Assembly (NCBI GenBank): GCA_946902985.2
Contig: OX336393.1
Span: 52,697,265 to 52,761,264, forward strand
Length of the DNA stretch: 64,000 nt
Source of the DNA: Meconema thalassinum
Taxonomy: Eukaryota; Arthropoda; Insecta; Orthoptera; Tettigoniidae
Direction: 5' to 3'
The number at the start of each line of letters is the position of its first letter. The stretch's first letter is position 1. Below the pieces are notes generated by a model. The model was not told the DNA's origin and ran no database searches. It saw nothing but the letters and a program-made list of their open reading frames with translations. Positions 54,410-64,000 of the stretch are shown in pieces. A program made the position numbers and the translations under genes.

Positions 54410-55277
54410 TGCAGGGGTCCTAAGTGTGAGCCCTCTACAATGTTGTGTTAAAGGGGGATGATTGGGTATAGTGTAGATCGGATGGTGTATGATTGAGCTG
54501 TCCGGGGGCGTGGACGTGTCTCGGAAGGAGAACTCCCTATTGTTCAGTCTGGTTGGGTAGTTCGAGGGTGTGTTTAAGGGGAAAGGGTGAGTTTACTGGA
54601 TATGGGCTTAAAGTGCCACGGCGCTGCTTAACTTGCAGACGGTGTGTGAAGCTGGGAACGGCGGAGCGAGCCCGCTGACGTGAGCTCTCATGCAGAGTGC
54701 TAAGCAGTGACTCAACTAGAGCCTTAGAACAATTAAACAATTAACACATGCAGATCCTACGGGGATAAGGTTATAGGGGTTGGATCTAATTAGCCAACCA
54801 AATAATCTATAAGACCAGTACTAGTTAATAATGATTTTAATGAATACCTCTATGAAGAGGTGTGAATGTTTCTCAGAGCAGCTATGTGCAAACAGATGTG
54901 TTACAGTACAAGTTAAGGGGTTGGAAGTGTGGAGATGTCTGTGAGAGGTGTGACACCCGCTAATACACTCACCGGGATGGCAGCACGATGAGAGGTCCAA
55001 CCTTCAGAGCTTCAGCACTACAGTCATCCATTTCGTACAGTCATGCCAGTTCTTATAGGTTTCGAGGTGCTTCGTCTGCGTAGTTGCACATTCCAGCCCG
55101 ATCGCCACACTTAGGGGGTCAACGGGAGTCGACAGGAAGCTCACTGAGGTCGGTATAGCTCTTGGGCTGTGTAGAATGTGTTTGGGGAATATGTGAGTAC
55201 TTGGGCGTGAATTATGGGATGGTGGTTGTTTCCATCCCTGGGGTTGTAAATAGGGGATGTATCTGTAGGATACAACA
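54410..55277 (-). repeat. LTR, long form (presumed 3' LTR)
   Basis: 868 bp. It contains 318 bp (54502-54819) absent from the other LTR and otherwise matches it with a few substitutions. Confidence 0.85.
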
Positions 55278-57181
55278 ACTCCCCTGACGGAGTCCTCGAT
55301 GACTGGACTAAGATTGAGGGGTGATTTTGAAATATAGATAGGAAACATCATCTTCTATCTTGAAAATCTTCTCTCTTCTGTTCTTCTCTTCTTTTCTTGG
55401 TTACGTCGTCGTTGGTCATGAAGTCGATGGGGATGAGTGAGAGAAAGGGTGTGTTTGACCTCGGGGTATGTGAGTTCCGTATAGAAGAGTGTGTCCCATG
55501 AATAGATGGGGTGTAGAAATGAGGAAGTATGTGGATGGGTGGGCGCCGGCTGGTCGAAGATAGATTCTTGGTGGGCGTAGTTGCTGCTGCCGGATTTGTG
55601 TATAGCGAGTTCGTGTAAAGGTGTGGGTGGGGGGGGTGGGGGTGGGGGGAACAATATTTATTTTACATGTAACTTATTCTTGGTCTCACAGTATGGGTGC
55701 CCTGGGCACATAACATAACAATCATTACAAATGTAATACAGGGTAGAACAATAAAACATATTTTTCTCGACATCAACATCATTAAACATCACATGGAAGA
55801 TAAGGGTGACAAAATATAAACAATAACAAAGGGTAACTATCCCGAGGGGAAAAACCATCTTGAATGACGTGACTGACCCTCCGTCCGCTAATTAAGGACG
55901 GGATGAAAAACTGCCCTCGGGTAGCCAAAATATAAATGTACATACACAATGTTAAATGTAAAATAGGAGATAGAAGAGAGGGAAATAAATGCCTTGGTGT
56001 GTAATTTTAAGGGAAGATAAAAATGTGTTTATTGTGCGGGGGAGAAAGAAGGCATTTTTACAAGTTGGATTTTAGAAGAAAAGAAAGGAAAAAGAAAACA
56101 ATGTGTGGTAGTGACAATTGTGGTGTGTGGAGCAGGTAAATACTGTTGGTACATAAAATATTGGGATGGTGTCGGCATTGTGCTATTTGCCGTAAGCGCA
56201 TGAAAATTCTTTGTGCCTTAGCACCAATATGTATTACCATAATTGTCGCATTATTAAGACTACTCATTTGGTAGACCTTACAATAGGAACCTGTGTTCCG
56301 GAACTTAAGCGCGCTAGAATTTAAAACTAACTTATCCAATATCTAACCTATGGCCATTGTAAATTATCCATACCTTCATGGATCGTCCCCTGTGGGTGGA
56401 CGTTCCATCATGGCAAGGAAGATCGTCCCTTACAATCTGTGGGGACGAGCCTCGCTGCCGCATTTCACCTCTCATTTTAGGTGCGTGTGAGGGTCCGTCC
56501 AACGGGAGTGGATATCCCACAGGTATCCCTTACCTTGGTACGGATATCATGTGACAAATGTAGAAATATGTGTGGGGGGAAAAATGTAAGAGCTGGGGAT
56601 GTGATAGCTCTGTCTGGGTGTAAGAGAGTGCGACTGGCGCGTGTTAGGGCGTTGGCAAAATATATACAAGGGACTATATACAACATCGCCACCTGTGGGG
56701 AAAGAAAGAAATGTAATAAATCATGTATGCATGGTTTCCGACTGCAGCGTGGGTCTGTGAAACAGAATGGAATATCATCTCATAGAATATACCGTAGTAT
56801 CAGTGCACCTGTAAATTGAGGATCAGTGTGACCTGCAACCATTGGTTGAGGTCGGTAATTACGCAATGGATATTCGTACCCTGCCCCATGGGCAACACTG
56901 GGTACCATGGTGAGTGGCTGGTGAAGTGTGTGTACCTGTGGAAGTGTATAAAAACAAAACAGAGAAATATGTAAACCATACTGTAAATAAACACATTCGT
57001 GTATTAACATCTGGGAACAAGTTGATTATACATAGTGGCGCTGCTATTGCCATATACATGGGGAGTACCCCTGGGTACCATGTGTGTTCAGGTGGCGTCC
57101 CATGTTGGAGCTCACCTGGAAAAATAAATCATGGGGAAATATCATTGGACCGGTGTGGGTGACATGAAGTCAAAGGCGGAC

Positions 57182-57306
57182 GCCGATCGATTATCAATCG
57201 ATCGCTCCTGTATAATCGCATGACCATAAATCGCAATATCGAAGTGTCGGTCTTACACGGTCGACTGAAGTCGAATGCCGATGCCGATCGATTATAAATC
57301 GATCAC
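57182..57306. repeat. Duplicated palindrome GATCGATTATCAATCGATC
   Basis: The palindromic block GCCGATCGATTATCAATCGA (57182) recurs at 57283 with one change, 101 bp apart. Each can form a tight hairpin. Confidence 0.8.
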
Positions 57307-57996
57307 TTGTGTGTGTTTAATGGGATTTACCTGGACTGTGGAGTCCCTCCGTGGCCTTGTGGCCCTCGTTGAGATATGGTTTTACTGTATGATATTTCGT
57401 TACGTCGCCATAGGGCTGTCTACTCCGTGCAGTTCATAACCAGGCGTTTAGATAAAAGTATGATTTCCTGTATGGTCAGTAATGGGCTGGCTGCAAGTCC
57501 TGACCTGCGTTGGCTAATGATTAATGAAACAATTAAAGTTCAAATGAGTATTCCCTGATCGTTGGCTAGAATGATGACGCCTCGTTGAGGAACTGGTTGT
57601 AGAGCATGACCTTATGTCGTTATAATATGTCAATTCGACCGCATAGAAAAGAAAAAAATGATCCCATTGTAGGCAAAAATAGAATGCATGTGTGTGAGTG
57701 AAGTGGGCGTCAAACGGAGTGTACATCTTGTTCACCCTGTTGATCACATGCTGTGAGTATTGTGGAGACTTGTGCTGCGTAATCTCTCCCGCTTCCGGTA
57801 TAGTGCGCGTGGACCTTGTCTCACTCTTTGTAATCAGTGCGAACGTCTGTCCGCAGTGGCCAGTGAAATGTAATGGACAGTGGAATATGAGTTTATTGCG
57901 TGTGATACTGTTTTACATAGGTAAGTATTGCGTTGTCCTTCTCCCAAAAGTATGTTGTCCTAAGGAACTGTTGTGTCCGATATCCTGAGTGTATGG

Positions 57997-58113
57997 TAAC
58001 CTGTGATATTAAGGTGGGCAGTTTTAGGTCGTGCAGAGGACCGCTAACCTGTGTTATTGTGGTAAGCAGTTTTTGGTCGTGCTGAGGACCGCTAACCTGT
58101 GTTATTGTGGTGT
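57997..58113. repeat. Tandem repeat, 48-bp unit, about 2.4 copies
   Basis: TAACCTGTGTTATTGTGGT-type unit starts at 57997, 58045 and 58094, with GGTCGTGCWGAGGACCGC at the end of each full unit. Confidence 0.9.
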
Positions 58114-58692
58114 CCGTATTGATGGATCCTATCTCGGTATTTCCAGTGTTAGGTATAGTGGCCTAGATCAATGGTATCCATTTGGTTAACTGTAGGCTAT
58201 GTCTGTTACGGTATGTGGACAAGTGATGTGTAATTAGTCCTGCAAAATTACTTTCCTACCTGGTGACAATTGAGTGGAACGAGGCTGTAACCTCGCCTTG
58301 GTATGAGGTCGATTCTGTAATCCGTGCACTTTGTGCATGTGTGTGTAGTATAGCTACGTGTATCGTTCCTATTCGTTCGCTATCTTTCATGGCAATTCTA
58401 GCACGTGTATAGTTGTATAAAATTGCCCTTTTTATGTTATGCGGGACAACTAATTGTTGTATCAGTGTATTTTAATCTTCTATCGGTCGCTACCGAATGT
58501 ATATAGAATTATGACGTGTGTGGGTCGCTATTAGTGTATATTGTGTATACAGTTGCCTTGTGAGGGTATGCAGGTTCCATTGACGCTGTTTCCTAGTAAG
58601 TTAATCTTCAGTCGGTTGACTAATGGACCTGCGCCTGGGTGTGATTGTGAGGGTGAAGAGTTAGGTGAATATGTTTCTTTTTATAATCCTGT

Positions 58693-58986
58693 GTGAACTA
58701 CACTGTGTGCGTGGTCGTCTACTGTAAGTAAACCTCTCTGCGATATCACATGTGTACTCCAGAGGAACGGTATGGAGTACGCACGGCTGTGTATGAGTGT
58801 GCCTGGTTGCGTGACTTGCAGAGAACACCTGTTGCAATGAAAGTATGTTGTGAGCGCTGAGTCGACGGAATGGGTCGGGTTGCAATATCCTGCTCTAGTG
58901 GAATGACCTGAGCTTCTGACCTAGGTGTGAACATGTGAACTACACTGTGTGCGTGGTCGTCTACTATAAGTAAACCTTTCTGCGAT
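58693..58986. repeat. 52-bp direct repeat pair
   Basis: GTGAACTACACTGTGTGCGT plus the following 32 bp occurs at 58693-58744 and again at 58935-58986 with two differences. Confidence 0.9.
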
Positions 58987-60686
58987 GTATACTTAAAATT
59001 CGCTCCCTGAAAATTTATACATGCACATGGTATCTTACAACCATACAATCAAATAATACACTGTGTGGTAAATCAACATCTACATTTTAACATGCAGCTT
59101 AGGCGTAAAGGAGTGTATGAGGTTTGGGGGAATAAAATAGTATGTTTGTAATATACGTGTGTGGGTATGGCATCGACACCTATTTTCGAGTGTGGGCTAC
59201 TGGATGCCATGGTGTATTTGGTGCTCTTGCTTCTGCTTCCCTGGCATGTTATGTTCATGGGGACTTATGAGGATAGTGCGACATGTGTAGCTGAGTCATG
59301 TGGTTTTGCAGCCTACCTCTACATGTCTTGCCGTTCATCTAAGTGTACCAGTGTGACCTATGGCGTGTCCACTACGGTAATGTCTGTTTTGGGATCTTGG
59401 AGTCTTGGGTATGATATCCCATTACTCTCACCCTTTAAGTGTTTAAAGAATGGGTATGATTGTATGTATATGTGAGGTCCTGTTTTCCCTGAGCGTATTT
59501 CTAATGTAGATAGTGGCTCTGTTGCCCTCGGATGACTAAGGCAGCCTTGGCTCCCGGGATCCACTCAGGGGGTGCAGTCTTTGTTCGGGGCATCTGGAGG
59601 AGGGTGATTTTAGGCTTATGCTGCCTTCGCTCCTCTGTGGGTGTAAATGGGATTTGCCGGTGTACTGGTATGGTTGTTTGGCAGGACGTAGGACTGTTGT
59701 TCGCCCGCATATGCGGTAACGCCCTAGGGGGCAGTGTAAGTGTGGAATGTGTGCACGTGGAGGCTTAGGTGTATGTAATTGTGCACCTTTTTCAAGTGTG
59801 GACCTAATATGTGGCATGGCCACGGCGACCTCCTTCCTAATGGGGGTGTTCTGTGTGGAGATGGTCCTATCGGCCATCCTGGAGGTGATTTTTCTATATC
59901 TCCATTTAAATGTGTGGGCCTATGAATTAAGAGCTCGAACATTATATTGTTCGCCTGCAACTGACGGTATCGTCGCCACAGTGTGGCATAGTGCAGGGTG
60001 AGCTCCCTGGCTGGTTCCGCACTCTGGTGTTGCCAGTGTTCACTCTAAGGTGTTCTTCCCTGAGTTCAGAGTATTCATTGTAAAGAGCCTCGTGTAGTAA
60101 GTGTAATCTCCTGTGTGTGTTAATAAACTGTTGCCTGATTGCTGGAATGGGGCCTCTAATGATGTATTGCGGTCCCTTTTTGTGGGATAGGGTCCCAAGA
60201 ATCCTAGTATATTGAGCATGTGCCAGCTCCTGCATGCTGTCCAGGTGATCCTGTTTATTCCGCAGGGATTTGTGCCATGCAATGAGGCTCTGAAATGCGA
60301 CCACTCGTTTCGGTACAGTCAGGCGGTAAAGGGATGGCATGTTGTATAAGTGTGTAGACGTGGGGCGTAATCGCTGTAGGGTGGCGTTAAATATTATTAG
60401 TATGATATTCTCTCTGAATCAGTGACTGTATAAATATCTGCAGGCTATCTAAGTTGTAGGAATAGTGTCCCTCTCTGTAGGCAATCTCCCCTTACTCTAC
60501 GGGGTTGGTGTACGTAATAGTACATTTGCTATCCCTCCTGGGGAACTGGGGGTTCGGGTGGGCGTGTAATTAATGAATACAATGATCTATCTGTTGTACA
60601 ATGTGTGAGAAAATCGTATCTTTCTATTTGGGGGTACAAAAATCTATTTATGTTTAAGAATGCTTATCAAGATCCTATATCTGTCT

Positions 60687-60706
60687 GGGGGGGGGGGGGG
60701 GGGGGG
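60687..60706. repeat. (G)20 homopolymer
   Basis: A run of twenty G on the plus strand; could form a G-quadruplex and is prone to assembly error. Confidence 0.95.
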
Positions 60707-60898
60707 AGTTGGGTGGGTAATTACTAAGAATGTACCTTCTCTGTTAATGATATAGCGTACTCAGAACTGTTTTTTATGGCGTTTGCTTGGCTTGGCTTGC
60801 AAAAGGTAATTAGTGATCTTTACCGCGGAACCGCGTTGTATGCGGTCCCTGGGACGTTGTCCTAAGACAATGCCGCGGTACCCCGTGCCTCCTCCAAT

Positions 60899-61451
60899 TG
60901 TAGGGGTCGTAAGTGTGAGCCCTCTACAATGTTGTGTTAAAGGGGGATGATTGGGTTTAGTGTAGATCGGATGGTGTATGATTGAGCTGTACTAGTTAAT
61001 AATGTTTTTTTTAATGAATACCTCTATGAAGAGGTGTGAATGTTTCTCAGAGCAGCTTTGTGCAAACAGATGTGTTACAGTACAAGTTAAGGGGTTGGAA
61101 GTGTGGAGATGTCTGTGAGAGGTGTGATACCCGCTAATACACTCACCGGGATGGCAGCACGATGAGAGGTTCCACCTTCAGAGCTTCAGCACTACAGTCA
61201 TCCAGTTCGTACAGTCATGCCAGTTCTTATAGGTTTCGAGGTGCTACGTCTGCGTAATTGCACATTCCAGCCCGGTCGCCACACTTACGGGGTCAACGGG
61301 AGTCGACAGGAAGCTCACTGAGATCGGTATAGCTCTTGGGCTGTGTAGAATGTGTTTGGGGAATACGTGAGTACTTGGGCGTGAATTATGGGATGGTGGT
61401 TGTTTCCACTCCTGGGGTTGTAAATAGGGGATGTATCCGTAGGATACAACA
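60899..61451 (-). repeat. LTR, short form (presumed 5' LTR)
   Basis: 553 bp. It lacks the 318-bp block of the other LTR at the junction GAGCTGT/ACTAGTT. Its right edge is 32 bp from the exon A donor site. Confidence 0.85.
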
Positions 61452-61483
61452 ATACACTGAATTATTGAGTTGTCCGACATTAC

Positions 61484-61684
61484 CTCAGGAGCTGGCGATC
61501 GTGGTCTTGTCTCATACTCCTTCCTTTTCTTACGCCGTTCCTCGTGCAGTACGTCCATGTAATCGATAAATCTCAGAGCCTTTAGCTGTTCTTCGATGGG
61601 AGACAGTTCTCTAAAATTTGAGAGCACATCTAGGTGAGGGACAACAGAATCAACAAGGTGACTTCCTATTCCTGTTTCACAATA
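61484..61684 (-). CDS. Host gene, internal exon A
   Basis: On the minus strand a pyrimidine-rich acceptor (TTCACCCAAATACAG) is followed by 201 bp of open sequence and a donor GTAATG (61478-61483). The 67 codons read YCETGIGSHLVDSVVPHLDV, LSNFRELSPIEEQLKALRF, IDYMDVLHEERRKKRKEYE and TRPRSPAPE. Exit is phase 0, in register with exon B. The segment is helical and charged. No catalytic motif; family not recognised. Upstream exons, including the start codon, should lie beyond the right edge or in the remaining right 2.3 kb, where I could not find one. Confidence 0.65.
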
Positions 61685-61774
61685 CTGTATTTGGGTGAAA
61701 TAAGGAACATGCTTATCTGTTCAGCTTTAGTTTTACTTAGCGATACATGAGATGGCTACATGTGCTATCTCCAG

Positions 61775-61852
61775 ACTCGGTAGATGAATGATCATTGGCT
61801 GTCCTTGAATTGATTTTCCATGGTTTCCCATATTCAACTCCATGAAAATGTT
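61775..61852 (+). mobile_element. SINE body fragment
   Basis: CTCGGTAGATGAATGATC, then GGCTGTCCTTGAATTGATTT and CCATGGTTTCCCATATTCAA, match the SINE at 62285-62603 from just upstream of box B to the middle of the body. No duplication found. Confidence 0.6.
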
Positions 61853-62284
61853 ATGTTATGGGGTTTGAAGCCATTTTTCAGCGCTGCCTTGGTAAACAAA
61901 AGTTTGGTGCTTTTCAATCGGTCAACACGATTGTACCCAAATAAGATGGGCTATTCCCTAATCCTAAAAGAAATGTACATGAGATTAATAAATAATGATA
62001 AATGCGAGAGGGGGAACAGCCCAGCGAGATTTCCACAGGAACTTCCATTCAGTCGAGAGCAAACAGTGACCAAGTGAACTGCTCTCAACAGGACCGCGCA
62101 TGAATCATCCAGATAAGTAGCATGTACAATACAATGTGAATTACCATTTACAACAACCACATATTCACTCCAAACAAGCAAATTCAGGAGGTCAATCACC
62201 GCTTCCAGTATCTCAACAAAACATCACGTAGACCACAACTAACAAATATTGACGAGTTGTATTATCTCAACTAATACTACAACT

Positions 62285-62603
62285 GCCAGCAGTGGCTACA
62301 CTGGCTAAAGCGCAGCGTTAGGTCATGGGGCCAAGCTCTCTGCTGACTCGGTAGACGCATGGGTTCGAGCCCCACCGTCGGCCGTCCTTGAAATGGTTTT
62401 CCGTGGTTTCCCCATTTTCAACACCAGACAAATGCTGGGAAGGTACCTTCTGATAGGCCACGGCCACTTCCTTCCACATCCTTGCCCAGTTTCATTCATC
62501 TTCACCCATTCCATCTCTCATCCCGACGCGCAGGTCGCCCACGGGCGTCGGCTAGAAAGACCTGCACGTGGCCTCTCAGGAGGCCACACGCAAAAAAAAA
62601 AAA
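62285..62603 (+). mobile_element. Full-length SINE with A tail inside the hammerhead repeat
   Basis: Box A region TGGCTACACTGGCTAAAG, box B GGGTTCGAGCCCC near 62361, then the conserved 3' module GACGCGCAGGTCGCCCACGG and CTGCACGTGGCCTCTCAGG, ending in an A12 tail. Direct repeats ACTAATACTRCAACT at 62270-62284 and 62604-62618 differ at one base. It shares its 3' module with 14601-14812. Confidence 0.88.
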
Positions 62604-62693
62604 ACTAATACTGCAACTAAATAAGTGTACATTCTGAAAATATTTTCACCCATACTTTCAGACATAGATTTTATAGCCTAACGTAAGTGTAAT

Positions 62694-62734
62694 GGATCTG
62701 ATGATGATCGCTTGACGATCGAATCTGGTCATCC
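62694..62734 (+). ncRNA. Hammerhead-like motif, copy C (one core change)
   Basis: GGAT, CTGATGA, extra T, GATCGC-TTG-ACGATC, GAATC (instead of GAAAC), TG, GTC, then ATCC. Stem I pairs perfectly (GGAT with ATCC). The core A-to-T change in GAAA should abolish cleavage. Confidence 0.4.
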
Positions 62735-62840
62735 AAGTGTATTTATTAATATCGTGTATTTTTTTTCAGGATTAGGGAAATACCCATCTAATTTGGGTAC
62801 AATCGTGTTGACCAACTGAAAAGCACCAAACTTTTGTCTG

Positions 62841-63160
62841 AATGGTACCTTTTAATAGGTGATGCTCACTTCCTTCCAACTCCTAGGCCAGTCTTACTCA
62901 TCTTCGTTCAATAATGGCGGGACGTATTGGGAGAAAGCCTTGTGTACCAACCACTTAGCTATGGGATGACATCTGAAGTCTCTCTGACAACCTGTGGTGT
63001 AGTGGAGTGTATTTCAAGAGACTGCCTTCTCAGGCCACAGCTCATCTCATAAGATTTGCATCAGGAAGGGCATCTGGCTGAAAAAACCATCTGCCATATA
63101 CAAAACTTGGCTGATCTCATCTTTGGCCCCATAGAAATGGTCATAATAAGGGTCGACGTA
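62841..63160. mobile_element. SINE-related mosaic
   Basis: The module GGTACCTTTTAATAGGTGAT and CACTTCCTTCCAACTCC matches the body of the SINE at 62285 on the plus strand. Near 62915-62970 the minus strand has a SINE head (AGCTAAGTGGTTGG, AGGCTTTCTCCC). Near 63058-63095, GCATCAGGAAGGGCATCTGG is a SINE body module I recognise from other arthropod SINEs. Probably several overlapping fragments. Confidence 0.4.
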
Positions 63161-63574
63161 TTTCTGATAACCTTTCTCCGAAGAAAGTTTATTGTTTTGC
63201 AGATTAAACTATGTCATAAATCATTCAAAATCACATACAGTAGGTTGATATGAATTAGGAATGTTTGGAGAAACTTTCAACATTACACCCATCATACCAG
63301 GCTGTATTCAATATGGCCTTTATTGTAAGTATTGAGGTGATCGATGTATTCAGTCAACTGATGTGCTTTTCCATTCAGTTCCACAAGTGCTCTGTGGGAT
63401 TGATGTCAGGTGAGTTAAGAGGCCAATCAGTATGGCCAATTTAATGAGAATGTGGCGTTAATGGGTTAACATAATGAGGCAATCTCTGCAATGATACCAT
63501 GGAATTTTATGATGCTACTACTGAGGAAAACGTGACTGATGAGATTAATTTAACATCTTCAGAATGGTCAGCTA
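63161..63574. other. Unassigned sequence
   Basis: No gene or element recognised. Confidence 0.35.
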
Positions 63575-63650
63575 TCTTAAAACTTAGGGGCTGATGACCT
63601 CGTAGTTCCGCCCCTTAAAATAACAATAACTATCTATCTATCTTAAAAAC
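63575..63650 (+). mobile_element. LINE 3' end with (ATCT)n tail
   Basis: GGGGCTGATGACCTCGTAGT and CCGCCCCTTAAAATAACAAT followed by CTATCTATCTATC look like the 3' UTR end and microsatellite tail of an insect LINE. No coding part remains. Confidence 0.45.
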
Positions 63651-63654
63651 TAAA

Positions 63655-63957
63655 TGTAAATTGGGCCAACCTCAGAGGAGTGCCTGGTAATAACGGAGGA
63701 TATACAAGAAATTTCCTTTGTAGATGTGTAAAAGAGACTGAAACACCAATTAGTCATGTATTTGGAAATTGCCCTTTCATCACAAAGTTACATGCTGAGC
63801 AAGAAGGGATTTAAATGTTGCGAGGAAGTACATGCACTCGATTCTCAAGGGAGACGTTGCATTTAGGAAAGGATCCAATGAAGCTTATACAGTATATGGT
63901 ACTTGGTAGGCTTACACGGCTGGTTGAGTATTCTTCAGACGGGTTCTTAGGCCTATA
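63655..63957 (+). pseudogene. LINE RT C-terminal relic with CCHC-like motif
   Basis: The plus strand reads LRGVPGNNGGYTRNFLCRC, then VKETETPISHVFGNCPF and ITKLHAEQEGI, an in-frame stop, and a further 48 codons to 63957. The spacing C-x-C...H-x(4)-C resembles the zinc-binding tail of R2/CRE-like LINE proteins (ETLxHVLGxCP). No RT catalytic blocks are present. Confidence 0.5.
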
Positions 63958-64000
63958 TACGTGATCCAACCATTTGGTTTGAGAAGAATACACCAGGCTA

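Larger units (their letters stand above)
55278..60898 (-). other. Interior of the LTR element
   Basis: No recognised domain. Two weak minus-strand frames are 59942-60340 (132 codons, with HKSLRNKQDHLDSMQELAHA and RLHLLHEALYNEYSELREEH, helix-prone, possibly a Gag- or Env-like remnant) and 55355-55654 (99 codons, Pro-run at the start, very basic end). Internal duplications are listed separately. A 20-base G run lies at 60687-60706. Confidence 0.4.
54410..61451 (-). mobile_element. 7-kb LTR element without recognisable pol (LARD-like)
   Basis: Two long terminal repeats (54410-55277 and 60899-61451) start TGYAGGGGTC and end GATACAACA. A 4-bp duplication ATAC flanks them (54406-54409 and 61452-61455). 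Minus-strand orientation is supported by a primer-binding-site-like TGGAGGAGGCACGGGG two bases inside the right LTR, and a purine tract AGGGGAGT next to the left LTR. The 5.6-kb interior has no RT, integrase or protease motifs. Its longest frame is 132 codons (59942-60340, minus). The plus strand is markedly G/T-rich. The element lies in a host intron with its end 32 bp from the exon A donor. Confidence 0.78.
61894..62840. mobile_element. Inverted-repeat element with hammerhead-like motif, copy 2, split by a SINE
   Basis: The ends ACAAAAGTTTGGTGCTTTTC and its complement, and the internal CAACACGATTGTACCCAAAT, match copy 1 (46926-47510). The left arm lacks the hammerhead segment. The right arm keeps it. 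A SINE at 62285-62603 interrupts the middle. Confidence 0.65.

Noticed and set aside
55658..55858. 66-codon minus-strand frame with membrane-like sequence
   Set aside because: Composition-driven hydrophobicity, no signal or family motif, inside the LTR element interior.
59161..59475. 104-codon plus-strand frame with hydrophobic stretch
   Set aside because: It runs antisense to the orientation supported by the LTR primer and purine tracts and lies in G/T-rich sequence that gives Val/Leu/Cys-rich frames by composition.
63811..63993. 60-codon minus-strand frame as the upstream host exon
   Set aside because: No good splice sites at matching phase, and the opposite strand better explains this stretch as a LINE relic.

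Overview
The window is eukaryotic and looks like part of a large, repeat-rich arthropod genome, most likely an insect. A DUF4817-type transposon domain (an arthropod-associated family), RTE-type LINEs, a Copia element, tRNA-derived SINEs and very long introns all point that way. A polyneopteran insect (Orthoptera or a relative) would fit, but this is an inference from genome style, not from a marker gene. No bacterial-style genes, operons, CRISPR arrays or true tRNA or rRNA genes were found.

One host gene appears to cross the window on the minus strand. Three internal coding exons (61484-61684, 45573-45730, 6802-7000) have splice sites and matching phases (0/0, then 2/2). They encode 186 contiguous residues across introns of about 15.8 kb and 38.6 kb. 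I do not recognise the protein: it is charged and coiled-coil-like, then proline-rich. Nearly everything else in the window is transposon sequence inside these introns and the next downstream one.

Layout. 0-6.5 kb: a Tc1-like transposase relic; a 5'-truncated LINE with a perfect 10-bp target duplication; and a hAT-like element (15-bp inverted repeats, 8-bp duplication) that holds a nearly full-length but broken copy of the same LINE in the opposite orientation. 7-16 kb: two Helitron-like elements, a LINE with an intact 774-residue ORF, a 1,057-bp Tc1/mariner-like element with about 340-bp inverted repeats, and two SINEs with perfect duplications. 16-19.8 kb: unassigned repeat-like sequence. 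19.9-34.2 kb: a nested complex. A foldback element with about 1-kb arms of ~145-bp subrepeats is split by a PIF/Harbinger-like element, which in turn holds a ~320-bp tandem array, an LTR-like repeat and a young Copia element with identical 228-bp LTRs. 35.9-39.0 kb: a complete RTE LINE with an intact 991-residue ORF. 39-45.5 kb: Helitron-like and unassigned repeats. 45.8-49 kb: LINE fragments, an inverted-repeat element carrying hammerhead-ribozyme-like motifs, and a MITE. 50-54 kb: a SINE and a second copy of the LTR-like repeat. 54.4-61.45 kb: a 7-kb LTR element with no recognised pol, ending 32 bp from a splice donor. 61.7-64 kb: more SINEs, a second hammerhead-bearing repeat and a LINE relic.

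The parts act as a stack of parasites rather than a pathway. RTE and LINE proteins could mobilise their own RNAs and possibly SINE RNAs. The DNA elements here are non-autonomous or decayed. The Copia and RTE copies are the only ones that look recent.
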